Origin: Apostichopus japonicus
Lineage: Eukaryota; Echinodermata; Holothuroidea; Aspidochirotida; Stichopodidae
Length of the DNA stretch: 64,000 nt
Reading direction: 5' to 3'
NCBI RefSeq assembly: GCF_037975245.1
Contig: NC_092580.1
Span: 7,726,501-7,790,500 of the forward strand
Position 1 is the stretch's first letter. Every line of letters begins with the position of its first letter. This document shows, one piece after another, positions 1-12,900 of this stretch. The translations under genes and the position numbers were made by a program. The notes under the pieces were generated by a model. That model did not search any database. It was not told where the DNA came from and saw only the letters and a program-made list of their open reading frames with translations.

Positions 1-140
1 TCTGTTGTTGCAATCGTATTCATGACATTATACTCTTATACTCATTGATTTTGTACTCTTACTCATGAGTTTGTACTCGGAACTCATGATGTTGTGATCA
101 TACTCATGCTGTTGTACTCGTACCTCTGTTGTTTATGGTT
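1..140. repeat. Degenerate tandem repeat (ACTCATG/TTGTACTC type)
   Basis: Repeats of roughly 20-25 bases built from tactcatg and ttgtactc. It lies in the intron after ITIH-C exon 2 and continues past the window edge. Confidence 0.6.
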
Positions 141-166
141 ATGTTATGGTTTAAGATTATACTTAC

Positions 167-339
167 ACAGTATAGTTGACAATTAAAGCTTCCGCTGGCA
201 TAAGCAGGTTAAATTCCGCAACTTGGTCCTGCCCTCCGTCATTGATAATGGTAATGGTCATAACAGTGTCCGCAAATCCAGAAGAGACATCGGACTGCAC
301 GTCAATAGACTGGATGTAAGGATTTCCTAAATAGATTTC
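167..339 (-). CDS. ITIH-C exon 2: VIT domain, first part
   Basis: Begins EIYLGNPYIQSIDVQSDVSS, then DTVMTITIINDGGQDQVAEF and MPAEALIVNYTV. The pattern (x-V-x-S-x-V-x-S, x-F, then P-x-E-A-x-I-x-x-x) matches the VIT exons of ITIH-A and ITIH-B. In phase 0, out phase 2. Confidence 0.75.
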
Positions 340-2383
340 CTAATAAAAAAGAAAGATAATTAAGGTGTGACTAACCCTTAACAGCGCCCTTAATTTTCAA
401 AAAATAAGTTGTGCTTATTTGACAGTTCAAAGTGTCCTCTATCCGAAAATATATAGTTTGAACCCAGAATCACTGTAAATGTTACCCTAATCAGCCTTTG
501 AAAAATATTTTTCATGTTTGTTTACTGCCGTTGCCATGGAAACGGAATCCAATTTTTGCTGAAAATCTGCAATTAATATGTTTCAATGTTTTTCGATTAC
601 TGTCTGGTTTTAGGGTTAAACTATTTCAACAAAATAGTATATTACAGTTTAGATGGAAAGGTATATTTTGATGTATTTTTGGAAGGTAAGTTTGAACAAG
701 CCGGACAGTAATATTCACGCGTATACCCGAATAGCCGGACAGTAATTTCTAGCTGAGAGATCTCTGTGGTCGACTGCCCCTAATTTGTAATATATCTTTA
801 TTTGATCCAATTAAGAAAAAATATGATTCAATAAATTTAATGTAATAATTTTAGCGAAACTTTTAAGTTTGTTGTCTAAGTTTATATTTATTCCCAATGA
901 GAACCCCCCCCTCAGGGGACACGTAGATGGTCTGCGCCCTATGGGAAGACCCCCAGGGGACACGTATATGTGGTGCACTGAAGTGCGCCAGTAGGGATCG
1001 TTTGAATTATGCACACTTTGGTGTGTGCAGGGTGTGAACAAGAGACCAATATGAGGGGGCGTTGGCCTCAAACAAGCAATTAAACCTTCAACTTTAACTT
1101 TTTGACATTATATAAATGAAAGAAATGAATAATAAATGCACTAAAGAAATGAATAATAAATGCACTAAAGAAAATAACATTATAAAAAACGTGTAGTAAT
1201 CAACGGTATATTTTCTGTTGATCAAACTTGTTGCATTTGTAGGAATACACCGACGTTTTCCAACCCATAGGATTCATATTCGGATAAATAACTCGAAAAG
1301 AGTTTTGTACGAGAGATACACATTTTGATTTTTTTGTTCCTCGTATGTACGGATATACATCCTAAAAACTGTCAAATTCAATCGTTAATATTGAATACAT
1401 TTGTGTTGTAAATGAATAATAGACTGTCATGCCAGCAAGTTTTGCGGTATTGTTCCGTCTGAAATACATCAATGTATATAAATATAAAAGTGATTAACTC
1501 ATTGTTAATTAGCTGATAGCTAATTAAACTGAAACTTTGATCGAATCCGTTCACCATACTTTAGTTTTCATGTTTTTCATCTTTAAGATATTTTCAATTT
1601 CTGGATTGCTCTCTTATACAGCAGATTTAATTATGACGTCATCAAACTTGTCTAGGCCTAATCATTATAGACTCGCCCAATGGTTGACATAGTCCAAAAA
1701 AAATGTCACAAAATTATTATTATTATTATTATTATGAGGTAATTTAATCTATCACTTATATTCAATCAATCAATAAAAGCACGGTTTTATGTTAATTTCC
1801 AATGGAAAACAGTGATATCTCATTTTCCATGCATTCGTTAAATCTAACGGAAACAAAGATATTCTAAGTGTTATTCATTTTGTTTTAGTAATATCTGGAA
1901 CTTTAATCACTCATCAATAATAACATTTGCAGTTACATATTATGGTTTCTGGCCTAACTTCCTCTTGCCTCGAACCATCTATCTTACATACACTAAGTTA
2001 CATGAACATGATATATTCTGTTTGCAGATACTGCGGTTCAGTTCCACATAAACATGAAATATTTTACTTACAATATAAACGTGGTTAAGTTACATACTAT
2101 GAAATAGTTTACTAACAGATAACGCAGTTGAGTTACACAAACATGAAATAGTTTACCTATACAGCTATTCCTTGACCTATAGTTACATAAACATGAAATA
2201 GTTTGCTAACGGATAAAATGGTTGAGTTTCATAAAACACATGAAATATTTGACTTACACCTAATGTAGTTGGTTCGACGGGAGGATTTGTGACTTGAACT
2301 TCAGCGCCTAGATTGAATTGTCCCAAAACTAACTTCAAGAAGGTAACCCCTAGAACCAAACGCGAAATCCTTAGGACCGCCAT
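167..2383 (-). CDS. ITIH-C: third ITIH-like gene, first two exons, runs off left edge
   Basis: Exon 1 (2383-2258) encodes a signal peptide starting MAVLRISRLVLGVTFLKLVL and a short Pro/Thr linker. Exon 2 (339-167) encodes the start of a VIT domain. Both junctions are GT-AG: GTAAGT donors at 2257 and 166 and acceptor ...tttattag before 339. Phases 0 and 2 are those of the equivalent ITIH-A exons. It lacks the extra linker exons 2 and 3 of ITIH-A. The rest (VWA and C-terminus) is outside, so family assignment rests on position, strand, phases and one domain segment. Confidence 0.75.
2000..2260. repeat. Minisatellite of about 47 bp overlapping the ITIH-C intron 1 donor
   Basis: About six units marked by catgaaata at roughly 2003, 2053, 2098, 2142, 2192 and 2239. 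The last unit contains the real 5' splice site. Confidence 0.7.
2258..2383 (-). CDS. ITIH-C exon 1: signal peptide
   Basis: 42 codons. The ATG sits in a good context (A at -3, G at +4). The hydrophobic core is followed by GQFNLGAEVQVTNPPVEPTT. It ends in phase 0 at GTAAGT. The donor lies at the edge of a tandem array that copies the donor region. Confidence 0.75.
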
Positions 2384-2639
2384 GATGAAATGCCAAAACA
2401 CGAATGTGTGCGTGTGTAGGTCTCTGTGGCTTTGGACAGATTAAAAACCTTACTCAGGACTTTGGAAGCGGTGTTCTGCCCATGCGCAATTCGTAGGATA
2501 ACAGTTAACACGAAGTTCCTTTAATTGAGGGGAATCAGGATTGATGAGTGGTTGAAAACAAGGACAATAAGACAGCAGCAAAAATAATACAAAGGAAGGA
2601 AAACACAAAGAAACGGCTGAGTAACTAGATCTAGGCTTC

Positions 2640-2760
<121 letters not shown>

Positions 2761-4334
2761 GGCGTCAAGTCTCAGGCGCGGTTGGAATTGTTTTACTTAA
2801 ATGGGTATCCTTTGCAGGCTGTAGAAGGCATATATATATAAGGAATAACGGCCTGGCCAAAGAAGCGATTGCAGCCCGACGATTGGCTAGTTGTCAGAGG
2901 AGGGTCATCGGCGGTTGGGAGGGGGAGGGGGATGTATGGGTGATGGCTGGTGGGCGAAAGTATGACCTGGATGATTCAGACCATTCAAACACAATACAGT
3001 TTCTTCTTTATATACAGTTTCTTTTTTATATATTGGAAAGATTTGATCTTTTGCTCTAATTATTAGCCCTTTATAATCAACGCCTAGTCATTTCTTGACG
3101 GTCGTTTCTGTCATGAAGAAAAATAATAAATTTTTATAATAACATTTCATATTAACTGAAGTAAGGTGTGCGTATACTTGTCAAGTTATTCAGGCTAAGT
3201 TACGAATATTCCTTGTTCTCTTATCTTCATGTTAGAAAAGTTTCCATCCGAAATTTTGGGAGGAATTTTATGTAGCAATAATTATTTTTTGCCGCTACAT
3301 TGTGAGATTGTACTAAGATTCCAAATAACCTTCTATCCTTCATTTCGTATCTGTGGCCTATACCTTCCAACTCATCGGTGATCAGTTCGTTCTCATTAAC
3401 CTAAATATCAAAATTCCTTTTCTCAGCAGGTTAAGATATTTGTCCTCAATTTCGCTTGGTTACTAACCTTAATTATCTCGATTGTATGAAATTCTACACC
3501 TTTCTGAACATTCAACCCTAAAATGCAAACTGCTGCGTTAAACATATTAGCTACTGAGAGAAACTGACATTTATCGTGAGTGGAAGATGGAAAGTAAAAC
3601 AGTCAAATACTCCACCGATTGAAACATAGCTCGTAATTACAGGTTTAATGTGTAAAGAAAATGGAGGAAATATGTCGAAATAGAAACGAAATCCAGGCGT
3701 TTTAAAGGTTTGCCGTCCTATTTTTCTTTTGTGAAGTTCAAATCTAAATTTTCTTTTTACTTATAGAAGGTATACTGAAAATATACGATTTACTGTATAT
3801 ATACTTTATACGCTTGATAGTCTCCGCCCGGCTTTTCACAACAAATCACCAATCAACTGAAGAGATAACGGAGTTGGCCAATTGTAAGATATTTTGATGT
3901 TGGAAGAAGATGGTGGATCCAAATGCTTCCGACATATATCTGTTAACAAAAGGTCAAAACGGGAAATGCTTCTTGATTGGAGAGGGAATCAGGAATACTG
4001 CATGCAATAACCCGGAAGCTATACCGTATTATGCGGGTATAACAATTGGAATAGATTAACTAAACGACTGGCATATATTCTCACTCAAGCGTATTGAATG
4101 TGTTTGATTATTTTGTCTCATCCTGTACTGAAGCGGGATCACGACAACAATGATGCTATTTGTTATTTGCCTGACAACGTGTAACATTAAGTGAGAACAT
4201 TTTAATCTGTTCTGGGCATCCTCATGTTCGGTCTTTGGAATGAAAACTTTGAACCCCAAATTACTATGAATTCTACGAACATATGAGCACAGGAGAACGG
4301 GAGGTACTGGTCTTTGGTTATTTACCTTATTTGA

Positions 4335-4391
4335 AGAAAAGGTCTTCAATTTTACAACTGTGTCGCACAGTTGTAAAATCGCGACCTTTTA
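4335..4391. repeat. Strong short inverted repeat (hairpin)
   Basis: Inner arms of 14 bases (attttacaactgtg and its complement) with a three-base loop, and outer arms aaaaggtc / gacctttt separated by a short mismatch. Function unknown. Confidence 0.7.
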
Positions 4392-4572
4392 CAATTCAAA
4401 CAGAAGTCATTGGTTGCCCCCCCCCCAAGCCCCCACCCCCATTGTCCCATCACCACTATCCTAAAGCAAGTGTATACCCCATGCGTTTATGTATCATTCA
4501 AAAATTAGTTTACAAACCATGGACACGATGAGCGATGGCCCATAGGCCTATACATTTAGAAACCACATTTAA

Positions 4573-4636
4573 GGAGTGTTAGCTCAGTGGTTAACGCCGG
4601 TGCCTTCTAATCATAAGGTCCCGAGTTCGAGTCACT
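4573..4636 (+). other. tRNA-like sequence, probably a SINE head or tRNA pseudogene
   Basis: It has an A box (tagctcagtggtt) and a B box (gagttcgagtc) at tRNA spacing and an anticodon-like hairpin (ccttctaatcataagg). The T stem does not pair, so a working tRNA is unlikely. Confidence 0.55.
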
Positions 4637-6744
4637 CAAAGATTAATGTATGTCGTCCAGTTACAGAGTTGTTGACAATTGACAATTCATAGTCATGGAC
4701 GTTAAAATATGAATGTAAGAGACTGACTTTGGTCAGCCTGCGGCTTTGATAAGTCAATGATGGCTTCTTCGCGAGTTCCTGCTTGCAGGAGGATCTAAAA
4801 TATATACATACACCCACCCACACACATACATTTGCGGAACTGTGCTGCTGCTGTGGCTAATTCCCACTCAGTCAAACAGCTGATGGAATCAAATCCTGGA
4901 GTACTTGCCTAGCGATCGAGGTGACCTTTGGGTGGTTTGTGTCTCTTTTTAAAGTTGTAATTACAGATGGTTGTTATTGCTAGACAAACTTATTACATGC
5001 CTATTATCATCAAAATGAGAGCAGAAACCACTATATCTCTTCCTCTTTACGAATACTGAACCTTGATTACATAACTACACGTTATAGATGACGCAATATT
5101 GCAGGAAAAAGGGGACGAGAGAAGGCTGGACGGAACTTCAATCGACTCCCATGAATCTTGGATCATGCATGAAGCTTATTTTAATTGGTTCTATACTGTT
5201 TGCGATTGGTTAAAGGAATGATAAGAACATTTCCAAATGACCTTGTAAAACCATTTAGGTCAAATAAACAGAGGACGCCATCACTTAAATTCACAATCAG
5301 CAAATAGGATTCAGGTTCCGGGAATCACAGATTGATTTCTTTCTTTCTTTCTTTAAAAAAAGAGAAAAAAACGAGTAAAAACTAAGAAACTCAGATGCTA
5401 AGTGTGCTACAGGAGGCTGGGTTATCAATGGGGTTTTCAAGTCAAATTTGCCAAGTCAAGTCAAATCGCAAGTCAATTTTTCGTATGTCAGTGCAAGTCA
5501 CAAGTCGTTTCATTATCCTGTTAGTCAGATCACGTGACAGCTTTTAAAACAACTTGTACAATTGATCATTTTTCAATATAGCAAATAAGAAACCAATCGT
5601 CGGACCGTCAAAACAAATCAAGGCGAAAAATAATGGAAATATCATAATACCAAACTATGAATGATGTAATATCGTCGTTTGCAAAGCTACTTTCCTCATC
5701 GCATTTTGTCTTGTGACGTCATAACACACTCCATCACGCTCACATATAGATATAAGTGAATTTATGCCGTATTTTAGTTAAAACCAACCTGAAATATGAG
5801 AATATTTGCTAAAAAAATATATTACAATAGTGCTAAATTTCGAACTGATAAACGACTTGCGTTATTTCCAACTATGGGATGTAAGTGAAATTGCGAGAGA
5901 AAAATACCCTTGAATGTTAATTTCCTTTCCGAAATGTTATTGACAATTTGGTATAGGGTCTACTCTATAGTAAATAAGATAATGGAACATCGATGCGAAC
6001 ACAATCAGTGACACGTTTCTATGGTTACTGTTGTACATATCGTGCGACTCGAGAATATTACTTAAACGCATGCGCCGAGATATAGTTTGACCCCTTACCG
6101 ATCAATATTCATGAATTGCCATTAAGCGTACAGCTTAAATATTAAGTTGACTATATGTGCTGTTAACGGTAAAAGTTAATACGGTAATCCAATGTAAACG
6201 CTATTTTCGCGTAATCGCTAACCTACGTATGCACAACACATACGACAATGCGCAACACATACGGTACGCTAACATGTGTGTGTGTACTCTTTTAGAACAT
6301 ATAGACGACAAGCTTCTATACCATAGGATAAATTGAGGAAAGAATTTACCTGTAATTCATTACTCAGTAGAACCCATGTCATTTGACTCCATCTCTGTGG
6401 AATCTTCACCCTAGTAGTCGCTGCGAGTCGCTATACAGTATGTAGAGTTTGTCTTTATGAATATTCATGCTAAGAGATCAAACATGTCAAGGAGCACGTG
6501 TTTAAGAATTTTTGGAATAATTCAGTAGGTATTTGTTTGATAGTAAACAAAAGAAAAGAGAAAGATTCCTGAGATATCTTTAACGTACAACTATTCCCAT
6601 GTTTGATCAAAGTTGATTCCTTGAACTGCGAAACGATGATAGGCCTATGTTGTTATGAATTTAATTTAACTGCTTATGTGTTAAGGGGGAGGGAGGGGGG
6701 TAGGGGTTAGGTTTGCGTCTTACTCCACAGTTCTCAATTAAAAT

Positions 6745-7125
6745 AACAAATCGATGATAAGTAAAATAAATCGGTATCTGTCAATTTAAATCGACATATA
6801 CCAATTTAAATCGACATATACCAGTTTAAATCGATGTCAAATTTAATCGGTATATGTCATTTTCAAATCGACATAGGCAATACCAACTTAATTCGACTTA
6901 TACCAGTTTAAATCGACATATACCTATTGAAATTGACATATCATCGATTTAAACTGCTATATGTCAATTTAAATTGGTATATGTCGATTTAAAACGATGA
7001 TATGTCGAATTAAACTGGTTTATGTCGATTTAAATAGGTAGAAGTCAATTTAAGCTGCTGGAAACTGGTATAAGTCGAAAGAAATTGGTACATGTCGATT
7101 TAAATCGGTATAAGTCGATTCCCCA
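6745..7125. repeat. Minisatellite with units in both orientations
   Basis: Units of about 20-22 bases, tttaaatcgacatatacc-like, run in one orientation on the left and as reverse complements on the right, so the block is a large palindrome. Confidence 0.8.
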
Positions 7126-9702
7126 CGATTTGAGACTGATGGGCCAGCCATAAATACCATCTACTGTGCGGATCCACTTTAGGGAAGAATCGAGGGATTA
7201 GCCACCCAAAACAGGTTTCATTCAATCAACCATATATCGAGTTAGGCAAAAGATATTGAGATGGGGTTTTCAACTAAACATTGAAGGAAATTGTTCTTTT
7301 CCATAGTTTTACATTGTCCGGCACTGGATATCCCTTTAATTTCATTATTGGGAAACAAAATAACAAGGATAAACAATAACAAAATATAAACTTTAAGATT
7401 TCTAACCGTATATATATTTGTCTGATTTTGGACAATAGGTCATGTTAGTTTGTTATGCAAGCGAATTTCATTATTAATAAAATTGTTATAGATAGAAATT
7501 AGTATGCAGATATTGAATGCAAAGTATGGCTTGTATTTATATAGTTCGAGGCCTCGTGCATTACAGTTCAAACATAAGCAAATTCCGATTGCACACTGTA
7601 AATGTGATGGAGACAGTATTATTCTTTAAAACCCGTGTTACAGATTCTACAAGAATGTGCGATAAATATACTAACCATTAAATATAAAGATGATCTTTTC
7701 AAAATATAAAGTATATTTTATTTATGATAGGAAAGGATACTGCCATGGAATTTACTCATATTTTACTGCCCATATATTACTCCCCCCCCCCCCCCTGCGA
7801 TTTCACGCTTGATTATAATCCTACACAATCCACCGTGAGTCAAAGATTTATCAATTATTTTTCATGCATTATTTTTATCATGACATTATCATAATGAATT
7901 CGATAATGTGTTGGTTTCTCTTCATAGTTACTCCGTGTACCTGGCTTCTTTAAAATTTATAATCAGTTGAAGAAAAAATTCATCAAAACACAGTAGTTAT
8001 TCAAATCAAAACATTGTTCTCTGTCTCTCTGACAGAAATATTTGTTTTGACATTGTGCAAGCCAAATCAGTATTAATATTTCATGTACAAAATACTACAC
8101 AGTCTAAATATCATTCAATATGCATAAATATCATCAACTGTAGAAGAATACCTATATAGTTGAAAACATAAGCAAACTCTCTTCTTTTTAGTTTCATTTA
8201 TGATTATTCATGATATAATTGGATTTTTGTGTGTGTGTTTTTAAGACGGTAATATCGGCTGGATATTTACGAGTCGTTATCACAAATTCGGAGCAACTTA
8301 TGTACTCAAAAAGACAACTAGTTCTTAGCCAGAAGTCGATTGATTTCTTGAGGGTGGGGTGTGTGGAGTGGGTGGGGGGGGGGGTGAGAACAAATTTCTG
8401 TCCTGGCGAAGGGTTGAATGAGAAGGGTCTCTCCCCTCCCTAAGAAGAAATATTCGATTTGGTAAAGTAACCATTTCCATCATACCATAACACATTTATT
8501 TCATTCCATTTCATTTATTTATTTTAGTTATATCACAACATGAGTATAACAAACGACGTAGAAGGAGATAAGAAACAAAACTTGTGAAAGGAAGTGTACT
8601 AAAAAACCCTATAGGGCTTGTCGGGTAGTGACACTCCCTGAAAAAATAAAGAACTTTACAATTAGAAAAGAGAACCAAAAAAAAAACAAACAAACAGAAC
8701 CACCCCTTCCTCTCTCTTCCCTCATCCCCATCTCCTTCCCCCCAGTTTCATTTCGCAGTTCTAGTACATGTTGATGAAGTAATTTTGTAAGCTTTTTATA
8801 AAAGCAACTAAAGAAGGTATTGCATTTAAAGTAAAAGTTAGGGGATTCCAAAGTGCGATGGCCTGATGATGTAAGCTATTTTTATGCAGAACAAGTGTAA
8901 TAAACTGCGACCAATGTATACGACTTGGCGTGGTGCCCCCAGCCCACCCCAGCCCAGCCCACCCCACCACACCCTACCCCACCCTCATTCATGGCTTTGG
9001 CCTATTGACAATGCAGCATACTTTTTTTAGTGGTGAGAAGGGTGGGGAGGGGGGGGGGGCTATTTATAGACTATTTCGTAGCAGTATACGTAAGTATCAG
9101 ACGGCAACTACAGAAAGGGCGATTGTGGTTGTCAAATACCGAGCATGATAAGTGTACGCTGATGAGTATAACAGTGTATCATACCAACCGTAGAGAAACT
9201 TTTAACAAACTTCTCAGCAAATGATATCACTTAGAATGAACATCTCATTTGGAAGACCGTTTTCTTATTGAAAACCGAGGACTGCTAACAGAGGGCTTTT
9301 TTGTTGTTGCTAGACCCATGTTATATCCCCAACTCGAAAAATAGGTAATAATAATAATAATATCGCTTTTCCCCTTTATCATACCGGGTGCTAAATAAAG
9401 CAACCATTTTTTTTGTCGAATTCTTTCAGCAAGTTTCCAAGCCATTCGACTTTTCAAACTTTAAAAATCTATACCATAATTTGGATAAGGATAACCAAGC
9501 CAATGAATGATATAAGTCATAAATACACAATTCGTGGTTGAAGTTTTATTTTATCTGAAAGAAATATACAAACTTATCATGAATGTGTTTGAGAAACCGC
9601 CAACCACAAAACCGCCAAACCGCCAATCCATATTCATTTGAACTTTCTCGAAATCTGTGTTTCAATTATACTTAGATCAAAGAAGCAAGATGGTCCCAGA
9701 AT

Positions 9703-9708
9703 TTTATT
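9703..9708 (-). terminator. Polyadenylation signal candidate for ITIH-A
   Basis: AATAAA on the minus strand, 23 bases past the stop codon. This would give a very short 3' UTR; another minus-strand AATAAA lies near 9545-9550. Confidence 0.4.
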
Positions 9709-9730
9709 TATCAAAATAACACAAAATGTC

Positions 9731-9969
9731 TCAGAGAAAAAATTTGTATAGCTCTGAGAAAATATCAGATACAAAATATTCTTTCGTTTCGCCATCGATA
9801 TATTTTTCTGGAAGAGCCCACCAGCATTCAGTGGTGATGCCAACCGTCTCGTTCATTTTGTACACGAATTCTTCATGTCCTTCTGTTTCGACTACCCCTC
9901 TGATGTGACCGTTTAGCGACTCACCCCGGTGGCGATCTTTCATGGTTATCTCCTTATGTTGGAATTGGC
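9731..9969 (-). CDS. ITIH-A exon 15: last coding exon
   Basis: Completes G then [17 protein letters not shown], and has [20 protein letters not shown] followed by VSDIFSEL. The CW and the ...IDG..x-Y-[IV]-V pattern is the family's C-terminal signature. Stop TGA at 9731-9733. The acceptor is ...ttgcaaaag in phase 1, matching exon 14. Confidence 0.9.
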
Positions 9970-12900
9970 CTTTTGCAAAAAAACAAAAAGAGAAAATGAT
10001 ATAGACGATTTATCAAGTTTATCAGTCAAACCACTATAAAGGCACATGAGAACGAAATATGTGAAGGTGCAAACATGGGTGGGGAGGGGTGGGGGATTGT
10101 AAGGGTCACCTTACAAAAAGTGGAGACACCTTTAAACACTTAAGAACGTAGAGGAACGTAGAGGTAGAGAGATGTCCTTGAAGACATAATTTCGAGAAAA
10201 GAAACGTTTTAATGGGGCCGGAGAGGGTGATTTGGAGGAGGGAAGGGGTAACAAAGGATCGTCTTTTGTTTTGCTGTTAATTACAGATCGTAAATCACGA
10301 AGGAAAATTAGGCTGTAAAACTACATTTGGTTTCTAATGGTTTGTAGCAGTAACCGCATGATTGCATATCCCGTAGCAAATCTCTTTGATTGGGAGGGGG
10401 AGGGGCAGGGAGGGGCAGGGGAAGGTATTCAAGTTATTATAGTATTCACATCCAAAACTGAACCATTCGTCCAATTGAAACATGTTGAAATATGTGGTAA
10501 ATAAAATGGACAAAAGATTTGCTCAGCTTCAAAGGACAACGTATCCTCGAAATAAACTCAATTGCTGAGCTAGAGAACGCGAACCAATTGATGGTGAACG
10601 GAAACTTGATTAACACATCAATTAATCACAAAAGGTAATTGAATAGATAACAAAGCGCCTTTGTGATCCTGTGGAGGTTATTCTGTGTTTTAAAGAGACG
10701 GAATAGTCGATGGAATGCAAAGTGTAAACTAGTGCATGGAAAATGATCCGCGTATCTGTCTCCATGTTTGTACATGTGTGCTCACTGTTAGAACAACGTT
10801 CTATTAAGTATTTCTTAAAGTTGATAACATAAGATATAAATTGCTAGTAAATCCAGAAGGATATAGTAAAGAACCAATATACGACAATTTGAGAGCCGAT
10901 TTTTCCATGTTCTGGTGCTTTAAGTGTCACAGGAAGCAATATAGGTCATCGTTAGCTCTTGTAGAGGCAGAACATGTATGAAACGTTGATATTATTGATA
11001 AAGATGGTTTGAATCTTCGAATAATATAAATGTGACATAATCTTGTCCTTATCGTGAAGCGAGAGAAATATCCAGTCTTAAAGTCCCTGACTTCTTGACA
11101 TCTGAGCTGTGGCCATATACAAAATGTTGGCGACGTTATATATATCGCCAAAGATAAACAGCTCTGAATTATACCAATGAATGACTTAAACAGATTTGTA
11201 ATTGTTTCTTATAATCGAATGGAATAATTCCGGTAAACCTCCAGTAAAGGGTTTTCGTTCGTTCATTTTAGGTAATTGAAGAAATCAATTACCTAACACT
11301 TCTTCAATGTTATGCATTACTTGTCTGTCGTAATATAAAACTAATCAAACCTATATACAGTCAAATTATAAACCAACTGTTCAAACTGAAACCCGCCGAG
11401 TATTATCAAGGTAACTAATAGACATACACGGCCACACTGTACGATTGATCATTTGATCATCAATAATAAAACCAATTTCGAATACATAGTTCAATTAATG
11501 TGCGTTTACCATTACAAAAGATATGTTGGTGTGTCATGCGCATGCGCATGAGAATCTCAACAGAGCTTATCTGTAGAGAGGACTATGTTTCCTATTGATA
11601 AATAGGGCACGGATAAAATCTGCAACATTTTTCTTTTTTATATAGGTGGCCTCTGATCGAGAACATGAAAAGTGTTATTTTGTGGTATAATTAGTATAGA
11701 TGTTTTAATATGAATCCTTTCGAGTGTCCTTGTTGTTGTTGTTGTTTTTGTTTACAAGTTTGACAATGGTGAGTTATAAGTGTTGGTAAATAATGACAGG
11801 ACTAGATTTGAATTCAAATCCAAATGAAATTAAATAAAGATGCATAAAATAGGCTAACTGACAAATTGTTGTAACATCCATATATATGTGATTACTTACT
11901 AACGTCTTTAAGAGATATTCATAATTGTTTGAAAAAAAAGAAGAAGAAGAATTAATCCTAATGACGGCGAATACTTAACTTATAGTTTAACTTAAACATC
12001 GAAGAGAATCACCCCCGAACCTATAACAATGGTTCTTGCAGGTAATAATTTTGAATATTAAACACAGTGATAAGAACGAGGAAGCGAGTATAGTGATCAG
12101 GAATTGTGTCAACGGAAAGCGCAGTGATAAAACGATATCAATTTGACACAGTAGAAGGGAAAAGTGCATAAAGTGAGAGGAGATAGGTAAGGGACGGACC
12201 GACATGATATGCCAAAATGCTCATGTAAATGCTGATGCTATACATTCAAATTGACTTTTTAAAGACACTTACCTAGTAAGCCATGGACTGCATTTGAAAA
12301 CCCGCCGGCAGATTCCATCGTAAAATCAAAGAAAACCGGATGGTCTTTCCATTGGGTATGCATCAGCACCTTCAAGTAGATGTTATCACCAATCGTTATG
12401 GACAAGTGATGTCCATCTTGTATCGTAATATTATATTTGTCTAATATGATAGTCTTCGAGGTATCCCATGGCATGTAGATTTCATTATCTAGTAGGACGT
12501 GTTTAGGGCTGATGAGTACTTTGTAGTGGCCCAGACTAATGCCTAGACTCCCAAGCAAGCTAGGTAACGGATTAGAGTCGGACTGGACGGGAGAAACTGG
12601 AACGGACTTTTCAACTGGTATAACTTCGGCATTCACGTGAATATCTGTGTAAGGAAAAGTAAAAAGAAACGAGAAAATGCCAACTAAATCATTATTTCAG
12701 GTTTGTGAAACTTATGACAATCAATATCTGTCTGCAAACTGATTAATGAAAACTGTAAAAGTAACCACGCCGAAAATGAAGCTATTTCTTTATGTTCTTG
12801 TTCAATTTTAATCTCCATTCGATATCAATTACACAACTCTTTAGCTTTCAGTGATATGAAAGGAACTTTCCGTTAAGTGGAGGGGTGGGATTGAGGAGGA

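Noticed and set aside
4573-4636. Functional tRNA gene
   Set aside because: A and B boxes are good but the T stem and acceptor stem do not pair.
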